Below the pieces are notes generated by a model that saw nothing but the letters and a program-made list of their open reading frames with translations, did not search any database and was not told the DNA's origin. A DNA stretch of 64,000 bases from Candidatus Poribacteria bacterium (lineage in GTDB: Bacteria; Poribacteria; WGA-4E; WGA-3G): the NCBI GenBank assembly GCA_022821965.1, contig JAJECN010000024.1:1-64000 (forward strand), written 5' to 3'. How positions within the stretch are numbered: position 1 is the stretch's first letter; each line of letters starts with the position of its first letter. Shown in pieces: positions 1 through 7,437 of the stretch. The translations under genes and the position numbers were made by a program.

Positions 1-60
1 AAGTGCCTCAAGTACGACTTCTGCTTTAAACTCGGGGGTGAACTTTCTTCGTTTCGCCAT
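1..60 (-). CDS. IS3-family transposase OrfA, N-terminal end only
   Basis: The reading frame starts at the ATG at 60-58 and runs off the left edge of the window. The 20 visible codons read MAKRRKFTPEFKAEVVLEAL, the usual opening of the small HTH protein (OrfA) of IS3-family transposases, which binds the element ends. AAGGAG lies just upstream (about 71-76) and a TACAAT -10-like box lies further up. The gene probably belongs to an insertion sequence whose end falls near 107-118, where the neighbouring ATPase gene breaks off. The family is recognised from sequence alone; OrfB is outside the window. Confidence 0.75.
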   Translation of the reverse strand, partial: MAKRRKFTPEFKAEVVLEAL

Positions 61-105
61 CGGAATTCTCCTTTCAGTAGATTGTTATTGTATCACAATC
101 TTGTT

Positions 106-585
106 TTAGAGGGTGGCCCGAATTTCCGATGGCAGTACAGAACCTTTGTTCTCTGTATGCCCAGATGAATTGGGATATTCACCATCTGGATACGGAAATT
201 TCTTGACGCGGTACAAGTCGTATATCTTGAAATGTTCAATGCCAGAAATGATAATAGGTGTTGCTGTGAAAGCGAATACTGACTTGAAACCGATACCGAA
301 ACGTCCCGTTTTTATGAAATCCTCAGGACCTGTTCCTTTACCAAAGTAAGTAATGCCCTCAACATCAGCTTGGACGAACGGTTTTCCATTGTGTTCAATC
401 ACAATGGCATCTCCCAAAAGTTTGAATAAGATGTCCGTTGCCCCACAATCCTCGGAGTTCTGTAAGAGTTCATATATAAACTGAGTTGAATTGGCATAGA
501 TAGAAATCTGTGTTTTACGCGAAACTGTATCCGTCCCTAATCTGGCCTCGTTACGCTCCGTTATCGCTTTATAATCACTTGGCAT
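106..585 (-). pseudogene. Truncated GHKL-type (sacsin-like) ATP-binding protein
   Basis: This 159-codon frame opens with a strong ribosome site (GGGAGGA, 7 nt before ATG 585). It encodes the start of an HSP90/histidine-kinase-type ATPase fold. The N-box region reads YELLQNSEDCGATDI (about residues 39-53) and the G1/G2 region GRFGIGFKSVFA (about 94-105). Relatives are usually far longer, often above 1000 residues, and several belong to defence or DNA-repair-like loci. Here the protein stops right after the ATP lid, beside an IS3 transposase start. I read it as a gene cut off by IS insertion and probably inactive. The original role is unknown. Confidence 0.7.
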
Positions 586-983
586 GCTGTTTTCCTCCCT
601 TTACTGCTATGATTCTATCACAAACTTAAGGCTTCACACAAGAAAAATGATGGAAATTAAATATCATAAAACGGAACTATCATAAAGTTCGTGATTCTTG
701 AGATACCTAAACCGACTTTAGGACTACCCTTCATGCAAGAGAGTGGATGGGCGCGTTTTTACACACATATCGCCCCGCTGAGGCTAAGCAGATTCAAATA
801 CAAAAACTCTTAAAAATCCGCGTAATCTGTGAAATCCGCGGCAATCCGCGATTCAAACAGATTAACCATCAGCACACAAAAACCGCCAGCGGCTATAATC
901 CTGAAAATCCAGCTTCAGACAACAACCGAGAAAACACCAAAAAAATCCACGTCATCCGCGACAATCCGCGAAACGTTTCCACA
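586..983. other. Gene-free spacer with ATCCGCG-type repeats
   Basis: There is no convincing gene in this stretch. From about 815 to 975 the short unit ATCCGCG or ATCTGTG recurs at irregular spacing (for example near 817, 829, 843, 943 and 962), giving a degenerate direct-repeat patch. Open frames on the plus strand here continue antisense into the M81 peptidase gene and have low-complexity Arg/Asn-rich products, so I take them as chance. 586-745 shows nothing recognisable except the ribosome site of the ATPase gene. Confidence 0.5.
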
Positions 984-2438
984 TCAATCCAACGGAAACA
1001 GCGGTCGCCGAACATCGTGATATTCAAAATGCAACGGGTTCACCGCAGTCAACCCCGGTGTGTCCACTTCAATAATCTGCCCCGCAATCGGCTCATAAGC
1101 AGCGCGGTAAGCAACCGCCGCTTTGACAACAATCATCCGCCTCGCCGTCGGATCAATACCGAGACTCAACAACTGCTGGAGGCTAAACGGCGTTTGCCGC
1201 CGACTCGTCAGCACAACCAAAGAATCCCCCACCGCAACGACAACCGTCAACCCTTGATCGTGGTATCGCTGACCCCCGTGCCGAGGTTGCGTCTCCTCAT
1301 AGCGACCATCGTGGATGAGACGGACATTACCCTGAATTGAGACAGGATCGCCGTGTAGAGTGTCCACTTTCCCACCGACTTGGAGCGATATGCTGTTGCC
1401 AACACCCGCTTGAATGCAGGTTTGCACAGCCTCTGGATCGTAAACCACAACAACATATCCAGCTGCCTCCTGTCGTACGAGTTCCGCTAAAATGAAGGTG
1501 CCATCCCCCGGCGAACCACCGCCGATATTATCCCCCATCTCAACAAGAATAACAGGATGTCTTTCAGATTCGATGGCTTGTTGCACTGCCTGCGCTGCAT
1601 CGAGGAGATCCAACGTCAGTTGTCCGCGGACGTTCCATAACATATCTGATAGACGATCAGCTTCACGCTGTGCGAGTTGCGGGTCGTTATCAGTGACGAC
1701 CACGAAAGAAGGTCCCGCTTCATGGACATCGGCATACGGATATCCCAACGCGACGCTCGTGGCGAGGACATCGGGACGCGCTTCCAGTTGTTTCGCCGCT
1801 GTGAGGATAGGTTCCATCGGCGGCACGTTAGTGGTGTGATACAAGATATTGAGGAGCATCGGCGGTTTAACGAGTGCTTGTGTCGGTGTAATCCCGTCGC
1901 GGAGTATCTGCATCATCAATTCCGCTGCCTGCAGTCCGCGTTGGCGTTGATCGATGTGCGGTGTTGTCTTGTAAATCACGAGTGCCGTCGATTCAGCGAC
2001 CATCTGCTCCGAGACGTTGGCGTGCTGGTCGAGCGTAACGATGATCGGCAAATCTCGACCGAAGGCATCGCGGAGCCGCCGTAAAACCTCGCCGTCACCG
2101 TCGGGATAACTCTCCGCGACCAGCGCACCGTGGAGCGCAAGCAAAAGCCCTTCATATTTCGGTGCAGCCTTGAGGTGTTGGATGAGCATCTCGGTGAGTC
2201 GGTCAAAAGCGTCATCTGTTACGCGCCCTGCCGGTGTTGCCGAAGTCATGAACATCGGATAAGCCGTATAACCGTATTCCGTTGCTCCCTGAATAAACCC
2301 GCCTATTTCGTGATGCGCCTCTCCCCAGACTTTGCGTATATTGCCCGCATGGACCTGAGAGAACGCAGCGAAATCGGTAGGGGTGTTGCTAAACGTATTC
2401 GATTCGTGCATGATGCCGCCGATAGCAATTGTAGTCAT
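984..2438 (-). CDS. M81 family metallopeptidase (MlrC-like)
   Basis: The 484-residue protein belongs to the MlrC/DUF1485 family, named after microcystinase C, which cleaves small linear peptides with a bound metal. The family signatures are present in order: HESNTF (11-16), LHGALVAES (102-110), DGDGE (113-117), TLDQHAN (135-141), and a Gly-rich EMGDNIGGGSPGDGT stretch near 300 that opens the C-terminal MlrC domain. The His and Asp residues in these motifs are the likely metal ligands. AAGGAAA lies 8 nt before the ATG. No signal peptide is seen, so it is probably cytoplasmic. Its natural substrate is unknown; microcystin breakdown should not be assumed. Confidence 0.9.
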   Translation of the reverse strand: MTTIAIGGIMHESNTFSNTPTDFAAFSQVHAGNIRKVWGEAHHEIGGFIQGATEYGYTAYPMFMTSATPAGRVTDDAFDRLTEMLIQHLKAAPKYEGLLLALHGALVAESYPDGDGEVLRRLRDAFGRDLPIIVTLDQHANVSEQMVAESTALVIYKTTPHIDQRQRGLQAAELMMQILRDGITPTQALVKPPMLLNILYHTTNVPPMEPILTAAKQLEARPDVLATSVALGYPYADVHEAGPSFVVVTDNDPQLAQREADRLSDMLWNVRGQLTLDLLDAAQAVQQAIESERHPVILVEMGDNIGGGSPGDGTFILAELVRQEAAGYVVVVYDPEAVQTCIQAGVGNSISLQVGGKVDTLHGDPVSIQGNVRLIHDGRYEETQPRHGGQRYHDQGLTVVVAVGDSLVVLTSRRQTPFSLQQLLSLGIDPTARRMIVVKAAVAYRAAYEPIAGQIIEVDTPGLTAVNPLHFEYHDVRRPLFPLD

Positions 2439-2458
2439 AATATATTTCCTTGTGAATA

Positions 2459-2720
2459 GCCGTCAGTTTTCAGTATGTTAGTTATCGGTTTTCAGTCGTC
2501 AGAGTTAGAGTCGTCAGTTTTCAGTATGTTAGTTATCGGTTTTCAGTCGTCAGTTATCAGTTAATCTCTTGTAGCAGTGACATATTCTGTAACTGCCACA
2601 GTAACCCTCTTTAACTGACAACTGGAAGATTTTTCGCAGAAAAATCGTACTGACAACTGAGTACTACCGAAAACTGAAAGATTTTTCGCAGAAAAATCGT
2701 ACTGACAACTGAGTACTATT
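2459..2720. repeat. Palindromic repeat family A, tandem copies
   Basis: This is a cluster of the CAGTTATCAGT/ACTGATAACTG repeat. A unit of about 50 nt (GTCAGTTTTCAG...TATGTTAGTTATCGG) is duplicated at about 2459-2560. The inner hairpin GATTTTTCGCAGAAAAATC occurs twice, at 2628-2646 and 2680-2698, each flanked by AACTGACAACTG-type arms. The cluster fills the divergent gap between the M81 peptidase gene and the HD-protein gene. A short frame on the minus strand inside it is repeat-derived and was not called. Confidence 0.85.
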
Positions 2721-2819
2721 ACAAAAATGTCTTGACGGATGCCTTCAAAATAGTGTATCATTTAAAAATCTTTAAGTCTCCAATTTTCTAACAACAAGAT
2801 AAGACCATTACAGGCACGA

Positions 2820-3545
2820 TTGGAAAGTATGACGCAGAACGGAACAGGGAAAAACAGGATAGAAGAAGCAATAGAAGTCGCCGCCGAAGCCCACCACGGG
2901 CAATATCGGAAAGGCACCAGCACGCCTTATATCACACACCCTTATGCTGTCGGACTTATTTTAATGAAAGCGGGATGCGCCGAAGCGGTGATTATTGCAG
3001 GCATCCTCCACGATACTGTCGAAGACACCGAACTCACATTGGAATTTATTCGGGAACGTTTCGGAGATCATATCGCAAATATCGTTGATGGCTGTTCGGA
3101 GAACAAAGCGTTGCGGTGGCGAGCACGTAAAACCGAACGCATCGAAGCGTTACGAACCGCCAGCCCTGAAGTCTGCATTGTAACATGTGCCGACAAACTC
3201 CACAATCTACGCACTATCATTTCAGAATACGATGTCATCGGTGATACTGTGTGGGAGCGGTTTCACGGCGGTGTTGAAGATCAGGCATGGTATTACCGCA
3301 GCATTCTCGGTGCAATTTCAGACCGAGATGTCGCTTTACAAAAAAGCGTAGAATGTGCTAAACTATCTGACCAGAATAGCGGTGTGAGTACCCAATCCGA
3401 TGTCCAAGATACCGCGCCCCAAGAAGAGTCCTCCGACAGCAATGATGCTCGGAAGACTCCCGAAGCAATGGATGCGCTAAACCCTCAACTTTTTCAAGAA
3501 TTTCAGCAGGCTGTAGCATACCTTTTTCAAGGAGAAACGCAATGA
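2820..3545 (+). CDS. HD-domain protein, SpoT/MESH1-like (p)ppGpp hydrolase
   Basis: The 241-residue protein carries the metal-dependent HD phosphohydrolase fold found at the N-terminus of RelA/SpoT and alone in small alarmone hydrolases (MESH1). The metal-site residues are visible: H40 in YITHPYAV, H64-D65 in GILHDTVEDT, and D125 in CADKLHNLRT. No synthetase or TGS domain follows, so the likely job is hydrolysis of (p)ppGpp or a related nucleotide. The tail after about residue 185 is low in complexity and acidic. The TTG at 2820 and the ATG at 2829 are both possible starts, and neither has a well-placed ribosome site. The stop overlaps the next start by ATGA. Confidence 0.85.
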   Translation: MESMTQNGTGKNRIEEAIEVAAEAHHGQYRKGTSTPYITHPYAVGLILMKAGCAEAVIIAGILHDTVEDTELTLEFIRERFGDHIANIVDGCSENKALRWRARKTERIEALRTASPEVCIVTCADKLHNLRTIISEYDVIGDTVWERFHGGVEDQAWYYRSILGAISDRDVALQKSVECAKLSDQNSGVSTQSDVQDTAPQEESSDSNDARKTPEAMDALNPQLFQEFQQAVAYLFQGETQ

Positions 3546-4441
3546 AGATAGCGTACGCTTTTAGACGATGTGCATCGTATCCCTACAACGGTGGGGCGTT
3601 ACCCACTGATGCAACTGATAGACAACGGTTTTTGAAACACGCCAACAAGATTGGATTCGAGGGAATTGAACTCCCTGCGATGAACCTCCCTGACGCTGAA
3701 GCTAAGACGCTCCGTTCGGAACTTGAAGACGCAGGTATGCCGTGCGTCGCAATTCGCGGCGGTGGTGGTGCTGCAAGGGACCCACAAGTCGCTGCAGCAA
3801 ACAAACAACGCATGATAGATGCCGTTCACTTCGCTGCGAAGATGGGCACTGGTATTGTTAATTCTACTGTTACAACACCCCTCGACGATCCGGGTGGAAA
3901 AGGCATATATCGTGGCGAATCTGTCTCACAGGGATCAAGTCGTCAAGCGAGTGATGAAGACTACGTACGGACTGCCAAGGCTGTGAATGAAGCCGCCGGT
4001 ATCGCAGCGGATCTCGGCGTTGAGATCTCCATAGAAATCCATCAAAACTCAATAGCGGACAACAGCGCGGCAACGCTACGACTGTTAGAGTTAATCGACG
4101 CACAGAACGTTGGCATAAACCCGGATTTAGGTAATATCTACTGGACCTACGATATTCCAGAGGAGACGTGTGATGCCGCAATTACAGCAGTTGCACCACA
4201 TGTCAACTATTGGCATTGCAAAAGCCTCTATCGTGTGCATATACCTGATCTGGAAACGGCTATCTACGTCCAAGTCCCACTGCCTGATGGCGAAATCGAC
4301 TACCGCTTCGCGATCGCCGCGGTGCTTGATGCTGGCTACGATGGCTATCTGGCGATTGAAGGTATCCGCGATGGCGACCAGTTCCATCAAGATGGCAGGA
4401 GTGTTGCGTACGTAAAGTCCGTCTTGGAAGATCTGCAATAA
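3542..4441 (+). CDS. Sugar phosphate isomerase/epimerase family protein (TIM barrel)
   Basis: This 299-residue protein belongs to the xylose-isomerase-like TIM-barrel (AP endonuclease 2) superfamily, which isomerises or epimerises sugars and inositols at a divalent metal. Typical strand-end acids are seen: EISIEIHQNS, GINPDLGNIYW, YWHCKSL and GYLAIEGI. The start overlaps the HD gene stop by 4 nt, and GGAG lies 8 nt before the ATG, so the two genes are probably translationally coupled. The substrate cannot be told from sequence. The metal-site motifs make catalytic activity likely. Confidence 0.85.
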   Translation: MKIAYAFRRCASYPYNGGALPTDATDRQRFLKHANKIGFEGIELPAMNLPDAEAKTLRSELEDAGMPCVAIRGGGGAARDPQVAAANKQRMIDAVHFAAKMGTGIVNSTVTTPLDDPGGKGIYRGESVSQGSSRQASDEDYVRTAKAVNEAAGIAADLGVEISIEIHQNSIADNSAATLRLLELIDAQNVGINPDLGNIYWTYDIPEETCDAAITAVAPHVNYWHCKSLYRVHIPDLETAIYVQVPLPDGEIDYRFAIAAVLDAGYDGYLAIEGIRDGDQFHQDGRSVAYVKSVLEDLQ

Positions 4442-4566
4442 CTGCATGGTCTTTATCTTTATACCAAAGATGGCAGCACTGCAACAACGGCGCAGTGCGG
4501 CGCACGCCGAAGAACGCTCTAAGTCCAAGCCCTGCTGACTGAACCCGTTAGGGAATAATTAAAAAA

Positions 4567-5610
4567 ATGACACAACAGAAGATTCGTCTAACTGCAACCG
4601 TGAAATGCGCTGGGTGAGCATCAAAACTCGCTCCGGGTGAGCTCGCGCACATTTTAGATAAAATCCCGAAATCCACCGACCCGAACCTGCTTGTCGGTAC
4701 CGAAACCTCCGATGACGCTGGAATCTACCGCATTTCCGACGAGATCGCGCTCGTCAACACCGTAGACTATTTCACGCCTATCGTGGACGACCCCTATACA
4801 TTTGGTGCGATCGCAGCGACGAACTCGCTGAGTGATGTTTATAGCATGGGCGGTGTTCCAAAAACGGCGTTGAACATCACTTGTTGGCCCAAAGCCGACC
4901 TTGCACTTCCGATCCTCGGCGACATCATTGAGGGTGGGACGGAGAAGGCTATTGAGGCAGGGGCTGCGCTTGTCGGTGGGCATACGGTAGATGCACCGGA
5001 ACTGATGTACGGACTCGCCGTAACAGGGATCGTGCATCCAGAAAAATTCGTCAAAAACTACGGCGCGCGTCCGGGTGAAGTCCTTATTCTAACCAAGAAC
5101 CTCGGCATCGGTATTCTCACAACTGGACTGAAATTCGATAAAATCGGCGACGCTGTCCTCCCACAACTTGTTGAATCAATGACCCGGCTTAACGCCTCTG
5201 CCGCTGCTGTAATGCTAAAATACGGTGCCAGTGCTTGCACAGATGTCACAGGTTACGGTTTGTTAGGACACGCCTCGGAGATGGCAGCAGGGAACGATGT
5301 TCGCCTGAAGATTGACAGCAGTGCAGTGCCCTACTTTGCAGACGCGCCTGCGCTTGTTGCGCAAGACACCTACACCCAAGCCTATCTCGCGAATATGACA
5401 TTCCTTGAGGACAAGGTTACATTCCATACGGATAGCGAAGCGATGCATCATATTCTGATGGAGGCAGAGACATCCGGCGGTTTGCTATTCTCACTGCCTG
5501 CTGAGAATGCCGATGCAGCGTTAGCAGAACTTCATGCCGCCGACTGCCCCGAAGCCGCTGTTATCGGAGAAGTGGTAGCAGGAGAAACCGCACACATTGA
5601 GGTGTTTTAA
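4567..5610 (+). CDS. selD: Selenide, water dikinase (selenophosphate synthase) with selenocysteine 17
   Basis: SelD makes selenophosphate, the selenium donor for selenocysteine, from selenide and ATP. The frame from ATG 4567 to 5610 gives 347 codons, the length of E. coli SelD. It is interrupted only by TGA at 4615-4617, which is codon 17, the catalytic Cys/Sec position of the family. Around it the protein reads VKCAG-U-ASKLAPGELA. Downstream motifs such as GTETSDDAGIY, NTVDYFTPIVDDPY, GGHTVDAPE and CTDVTGYGLLGH are complete, so this is not a decayed gene. A SECIS-like hairpin follows the UGA. A conventional reading would start at 4783 and lose the active site. The ribosome site is weak. Confidence 0.95.
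4615..4642 (+). promoter_or_regulatory. Selenocysteine codon and SECIS hairpin of selD
   Basis: The UGA at 4615-4617 is followed, 12 nt on, by the hairpin GCTC (4630-4633), loop CGGGT (4634-4638), GAGC (4639-4642). The loop begins 17 nt after the UGA and holds a G in its first two bases and a GU. This matches the bacterial SECIS layout that SelB reads. The stem is only 4 bp long, so the assignment rests mainly on the Sec codon context. Confidence 0.7.
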
Positions 5611-5769
5611 TAGTTGTCAGTTTTCAGTACGATTTTTCTGCGAAAAATCTTTCAGTTTTCAGTTAAGGAAGGGTCCTGTGGCGGTTACAGAAAATGTCAC
5701 TGCCACAAGAGATTAACTGATAACTGACGACTGACAACTAATAACCAATATATTGACGACTGACAACTA
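5611..5769. repeat. Palindromic repeat family A, full-length copy
   Basis: This is one of the clearest full copies. It has a left arm GTCAGTTTTCAGT, an inner hairpin GATTTTTCTGCGAAAAATC (5631-5649), a second stem built from GTGGCGGTTAC and CACTGCCAC, and right arms AACTGATAACTGAC. It fills the whole gap between selD and pyrE, and its right arm ends at the pyrE start codon. It could fold as a large cruciform or RNA and may act as a terminator, but it lacks a classic U-run. Confidence 0.85.
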
Positions 5770-6300
5770 ATGATGACAAAAACAGAACTCGCAAAACAGA
5801 TTCGTACCGTCTCATATCTTACAGGAGAATTCCTACTCCGCTCTGGGAATATAAGCAACTTCTATTGGGACAAATACCGGTTTGAGAGTAACCCAACGCT
5901 ACTCATTGCCATCGCTGAAGAAATGGCGAAACTGCTCCCGTCAAAATGTGACGGATTAGCAGGCTTAGAATTAGGCGGTATTCCACTCGCAACCGCGCTC
6001 TCATTGCAAACAGGACTACCCTGTTTCTACGTCCGAAAGGAAGCGAAAACTTATGGCACCTGTAACCTCATAGAGGGCGGCGTTAAAGAAGGCAGCACAC
6101 TTGTCGTTATAGAGGATGTGATTACAACCGCGGGACAGGTCTGTATGTCTATTGAACAGATCCGCGCCGAGGGATACACAGTCGAACATGTTGTAGCAGT
6201 CATTGACCGACAAGCAGGCGGTGAGGAAAAAATTAATGCACTTGGGTGTTCATTCGCGTCCGTTTTCACGCTTGCGGAGTTGGAGGCGGTTAGTATTTAA
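5770..6300 (+). CDS. pyrE: Orotate phosphoribosyltransferase
   Basis: PyrE joins orotate to PRPP to give orotidine 5'-phosphate in pyrimidine synthesis. The 176-residue protein has the PRPP loop LVVIEDVITTAG (111-122), in which the paired acids bind ribose-phosphate. YVRKEAKTYGT (88-98) holds the flexible-loop lysines. FYWDKYRFES near the N-terminus is typical of archaeal-type and short PyrE proteins. The start is odd: ATGATG follows the repeat arm GACTGACAACTA directly and no ribosome site is present. Either the repeat displaced the original leader or the gene is read without one. Confidence 0.93.
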   Translation: MMTKTELAKQIRTVSYLTGEFLLRSGNISNFYWDKYRFESNPTLLIAIAEEMAKLLPSKCDGLAGLELGGIPLATALSLQTGLPCFYVRKEAKTYGTCNLIEGGVKEGSTLVVIEDVITTAGQVCMSIEQIRAEGYTVEHVVAVIDRQAGGEEKINALGCSFASVFTLAELEAVSI

Positions 6301-6406
6301 GAGCGGTCAGCAGCCGGTGAATGTCGCGAGCACAGCTCGCTCCTATAGAAGAAAATGTTGAGGAAGCAAACAGCAATATTAGTAGGTAGAAAGTGATAGG
6401 GGGAAA

Positions 6407-7183
6407 ATGAAGATACTGTTTATCGGAGATATCGTCGGAAATCCGGGTAGAGCAGCGACAACGCAATTTCTGCAAGCACACCAAGACAAATACGATTTCA
6501 TCGTTGCTAACGGAGAGAACGCAGCAGGTGGGAAAGGGTTAACGTTTGAAATTGTTGATCAACTTTTGGCATCAGGTGTCTCCGCAATTACAACTGGCAA
6601 CCACGTCTGGGATAATAAAGAGATTTTCAACTTTATAGAAACAACACCCCAACTGATACGTCCGGCGAACTATCCAACCGAGGTGACCGGGCGCGGCGTG
6701 ACCATCGTCTCTTCCGATGATGGACAGACACAACTCGGTGTTATCAACCTTGCCGGACAACTCTTCATGAACTCATATACCAACCCATTTCACGCCCTCG
6801 ATGCAATTTTGCCTGAGATAAAGGCTGTGACACCTTATATTCTTCTCGACTTTCACGCCGAGGCGACCTCTGAGAAAATCGCAATGGGTTGGCACGCAGA
6901 TGGTAGAGTCAGCGCAGTAGTTGGGACACATACGCATGTTCCCACAGCAGATGCGCGTGTCCTCCCGCAAGGCACAGCTTATATTACAGATGTTGGGATG
7001 ACAGGCCCCTATGATTCGGTTATCGGCGTGCGAACGGATCTTGTGCTTGAAAGGTTTCTGACGATGATGCCCTCGCGATTCACTGTCGCTAAAGACAACG
7101 TCAAACTCTGCGGTGCTGAGATAGAATTAGATGACGCAACAGGAATGGCAGTGAACATCGTGCCGTTACAACATCAATATTAG
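6407..7183 (+). CDS. ymdB: YmdB-type metallophosphoesterase (TIGR00282)
   Basis: This 258-residue protein matches the YmdB family of calcineurin-like phosphoesterases, which hydrolyse 2',3'-cyclic nucleotides and affect biofilm and sporulation choices in Bacillus. The two-metal site residues are in place: D8 in FIGDIVGNPGR, E37-N38 in VANGENAAGG, N65-H66 in TTGNHVW, DFHAEATSEK near 150, and GTHTHVPTAD near 175. Its length fits the family. GGGGG lies about 4 nt before the ATG. It follows pyrE closely and may be cotranscribed. The cellular role here is unknown. Confidence 0.92.
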   Translation: MKILFIGDIVGNPGRAATTQFLQAHQDKYDFIVANGENAAGGKGLTFEIVDQLLASGVSAITTGNHVWDNKEIFNFIETTPQLIRPANYPTEVTGRGVTIVSSDDGQTQLGVINLAGQLFMNSYTNPFHALDAILPEIKAVTPYILLDFHAEATSEKIAMGWHADGRVSAVVGTHTHVPTADARVLPQGTAYITDVGMTGPYDSVIGVRTDLVLERFLTMMPSRFTVAKDNVKLCGAEIELDDATGMAVNIVPLQHQY

Positions 7184-7437
7184 TTAGTTGTCAGTCGTCA
7201 GTTTTCAGCTAAAAGAGCGGTTTGATTTAATTAGGACTTACGTATTTTCTCTTAAAGTCCCCTACCCCCCTGATAAGGGGGGATATGGGGGGTTGGGGAT
7301 TTAGGGGGTTAAATACAATGAAATAACAACTTTTCAGCAAAATATACCTTTTCTCTGGTCAATTTGCGTAAGTTCTATTAATCAGATCCCTCTGTAACTG
7401 ACAACTATTAACTAACAACTGAAAACCGAATACTAAT
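7184..7437. repeat. Repeat family A split by a MITE-like element
   Basis: The left part (7184-7226) carries GTCAGTCGTCAGTTTTCAG. The right part (7383-7437) carries AACTGACAACTATTAACTAACAACTG. Between them sits the 146-bp TAGGACTTACG element. The repeat's right arm almost touches the xseA ATG. The order shows that the family A repeat was here before the MITE-like element landed in it. Confidence 0.75.
7232..7377. mobile_element. MITE-like element, TAGGACTTACG ends, TTAAT target duplication
   Basis: This non-coding 146-bp element has terminal inverted repeats TAGGACTTACG (7232-7242) and CGTAAGTTCTA (7367-7377). It is flanked by a perfect 5-bp direct repeat TTAAT (7227-7231 and 7378-7382), as expected for a transposed element. 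The interior holds a C/G-rich hairpin-like stretch (about 7257-7311: CCCC...GGGG) and no gene. A related element lies at 38464-38579. The transposase that moves it is not in the window. Confidence 0.75.

Noticed and set aside
747..1340. Long plus-strand frame of 197 codons over the M81 gene and repeats
   Set aside because: It runs antisense to a well-supported gene, its product is Arg/Asn-rich low complexity, and it has no ribosome site.
2459..2720. CRISPR array from recurring short repeats
   Set aside because: Repeats vary in length and sequence, spacing is irregular, and they form palindromes; no cas genes are present.
4783..5610. selD as a 275-residue protein starting at 4783
   Set aside because: The upstream 72 codons are in frame, match SelD motifs and hold UGA at the known Sec position, so the shorter call loses the active site.
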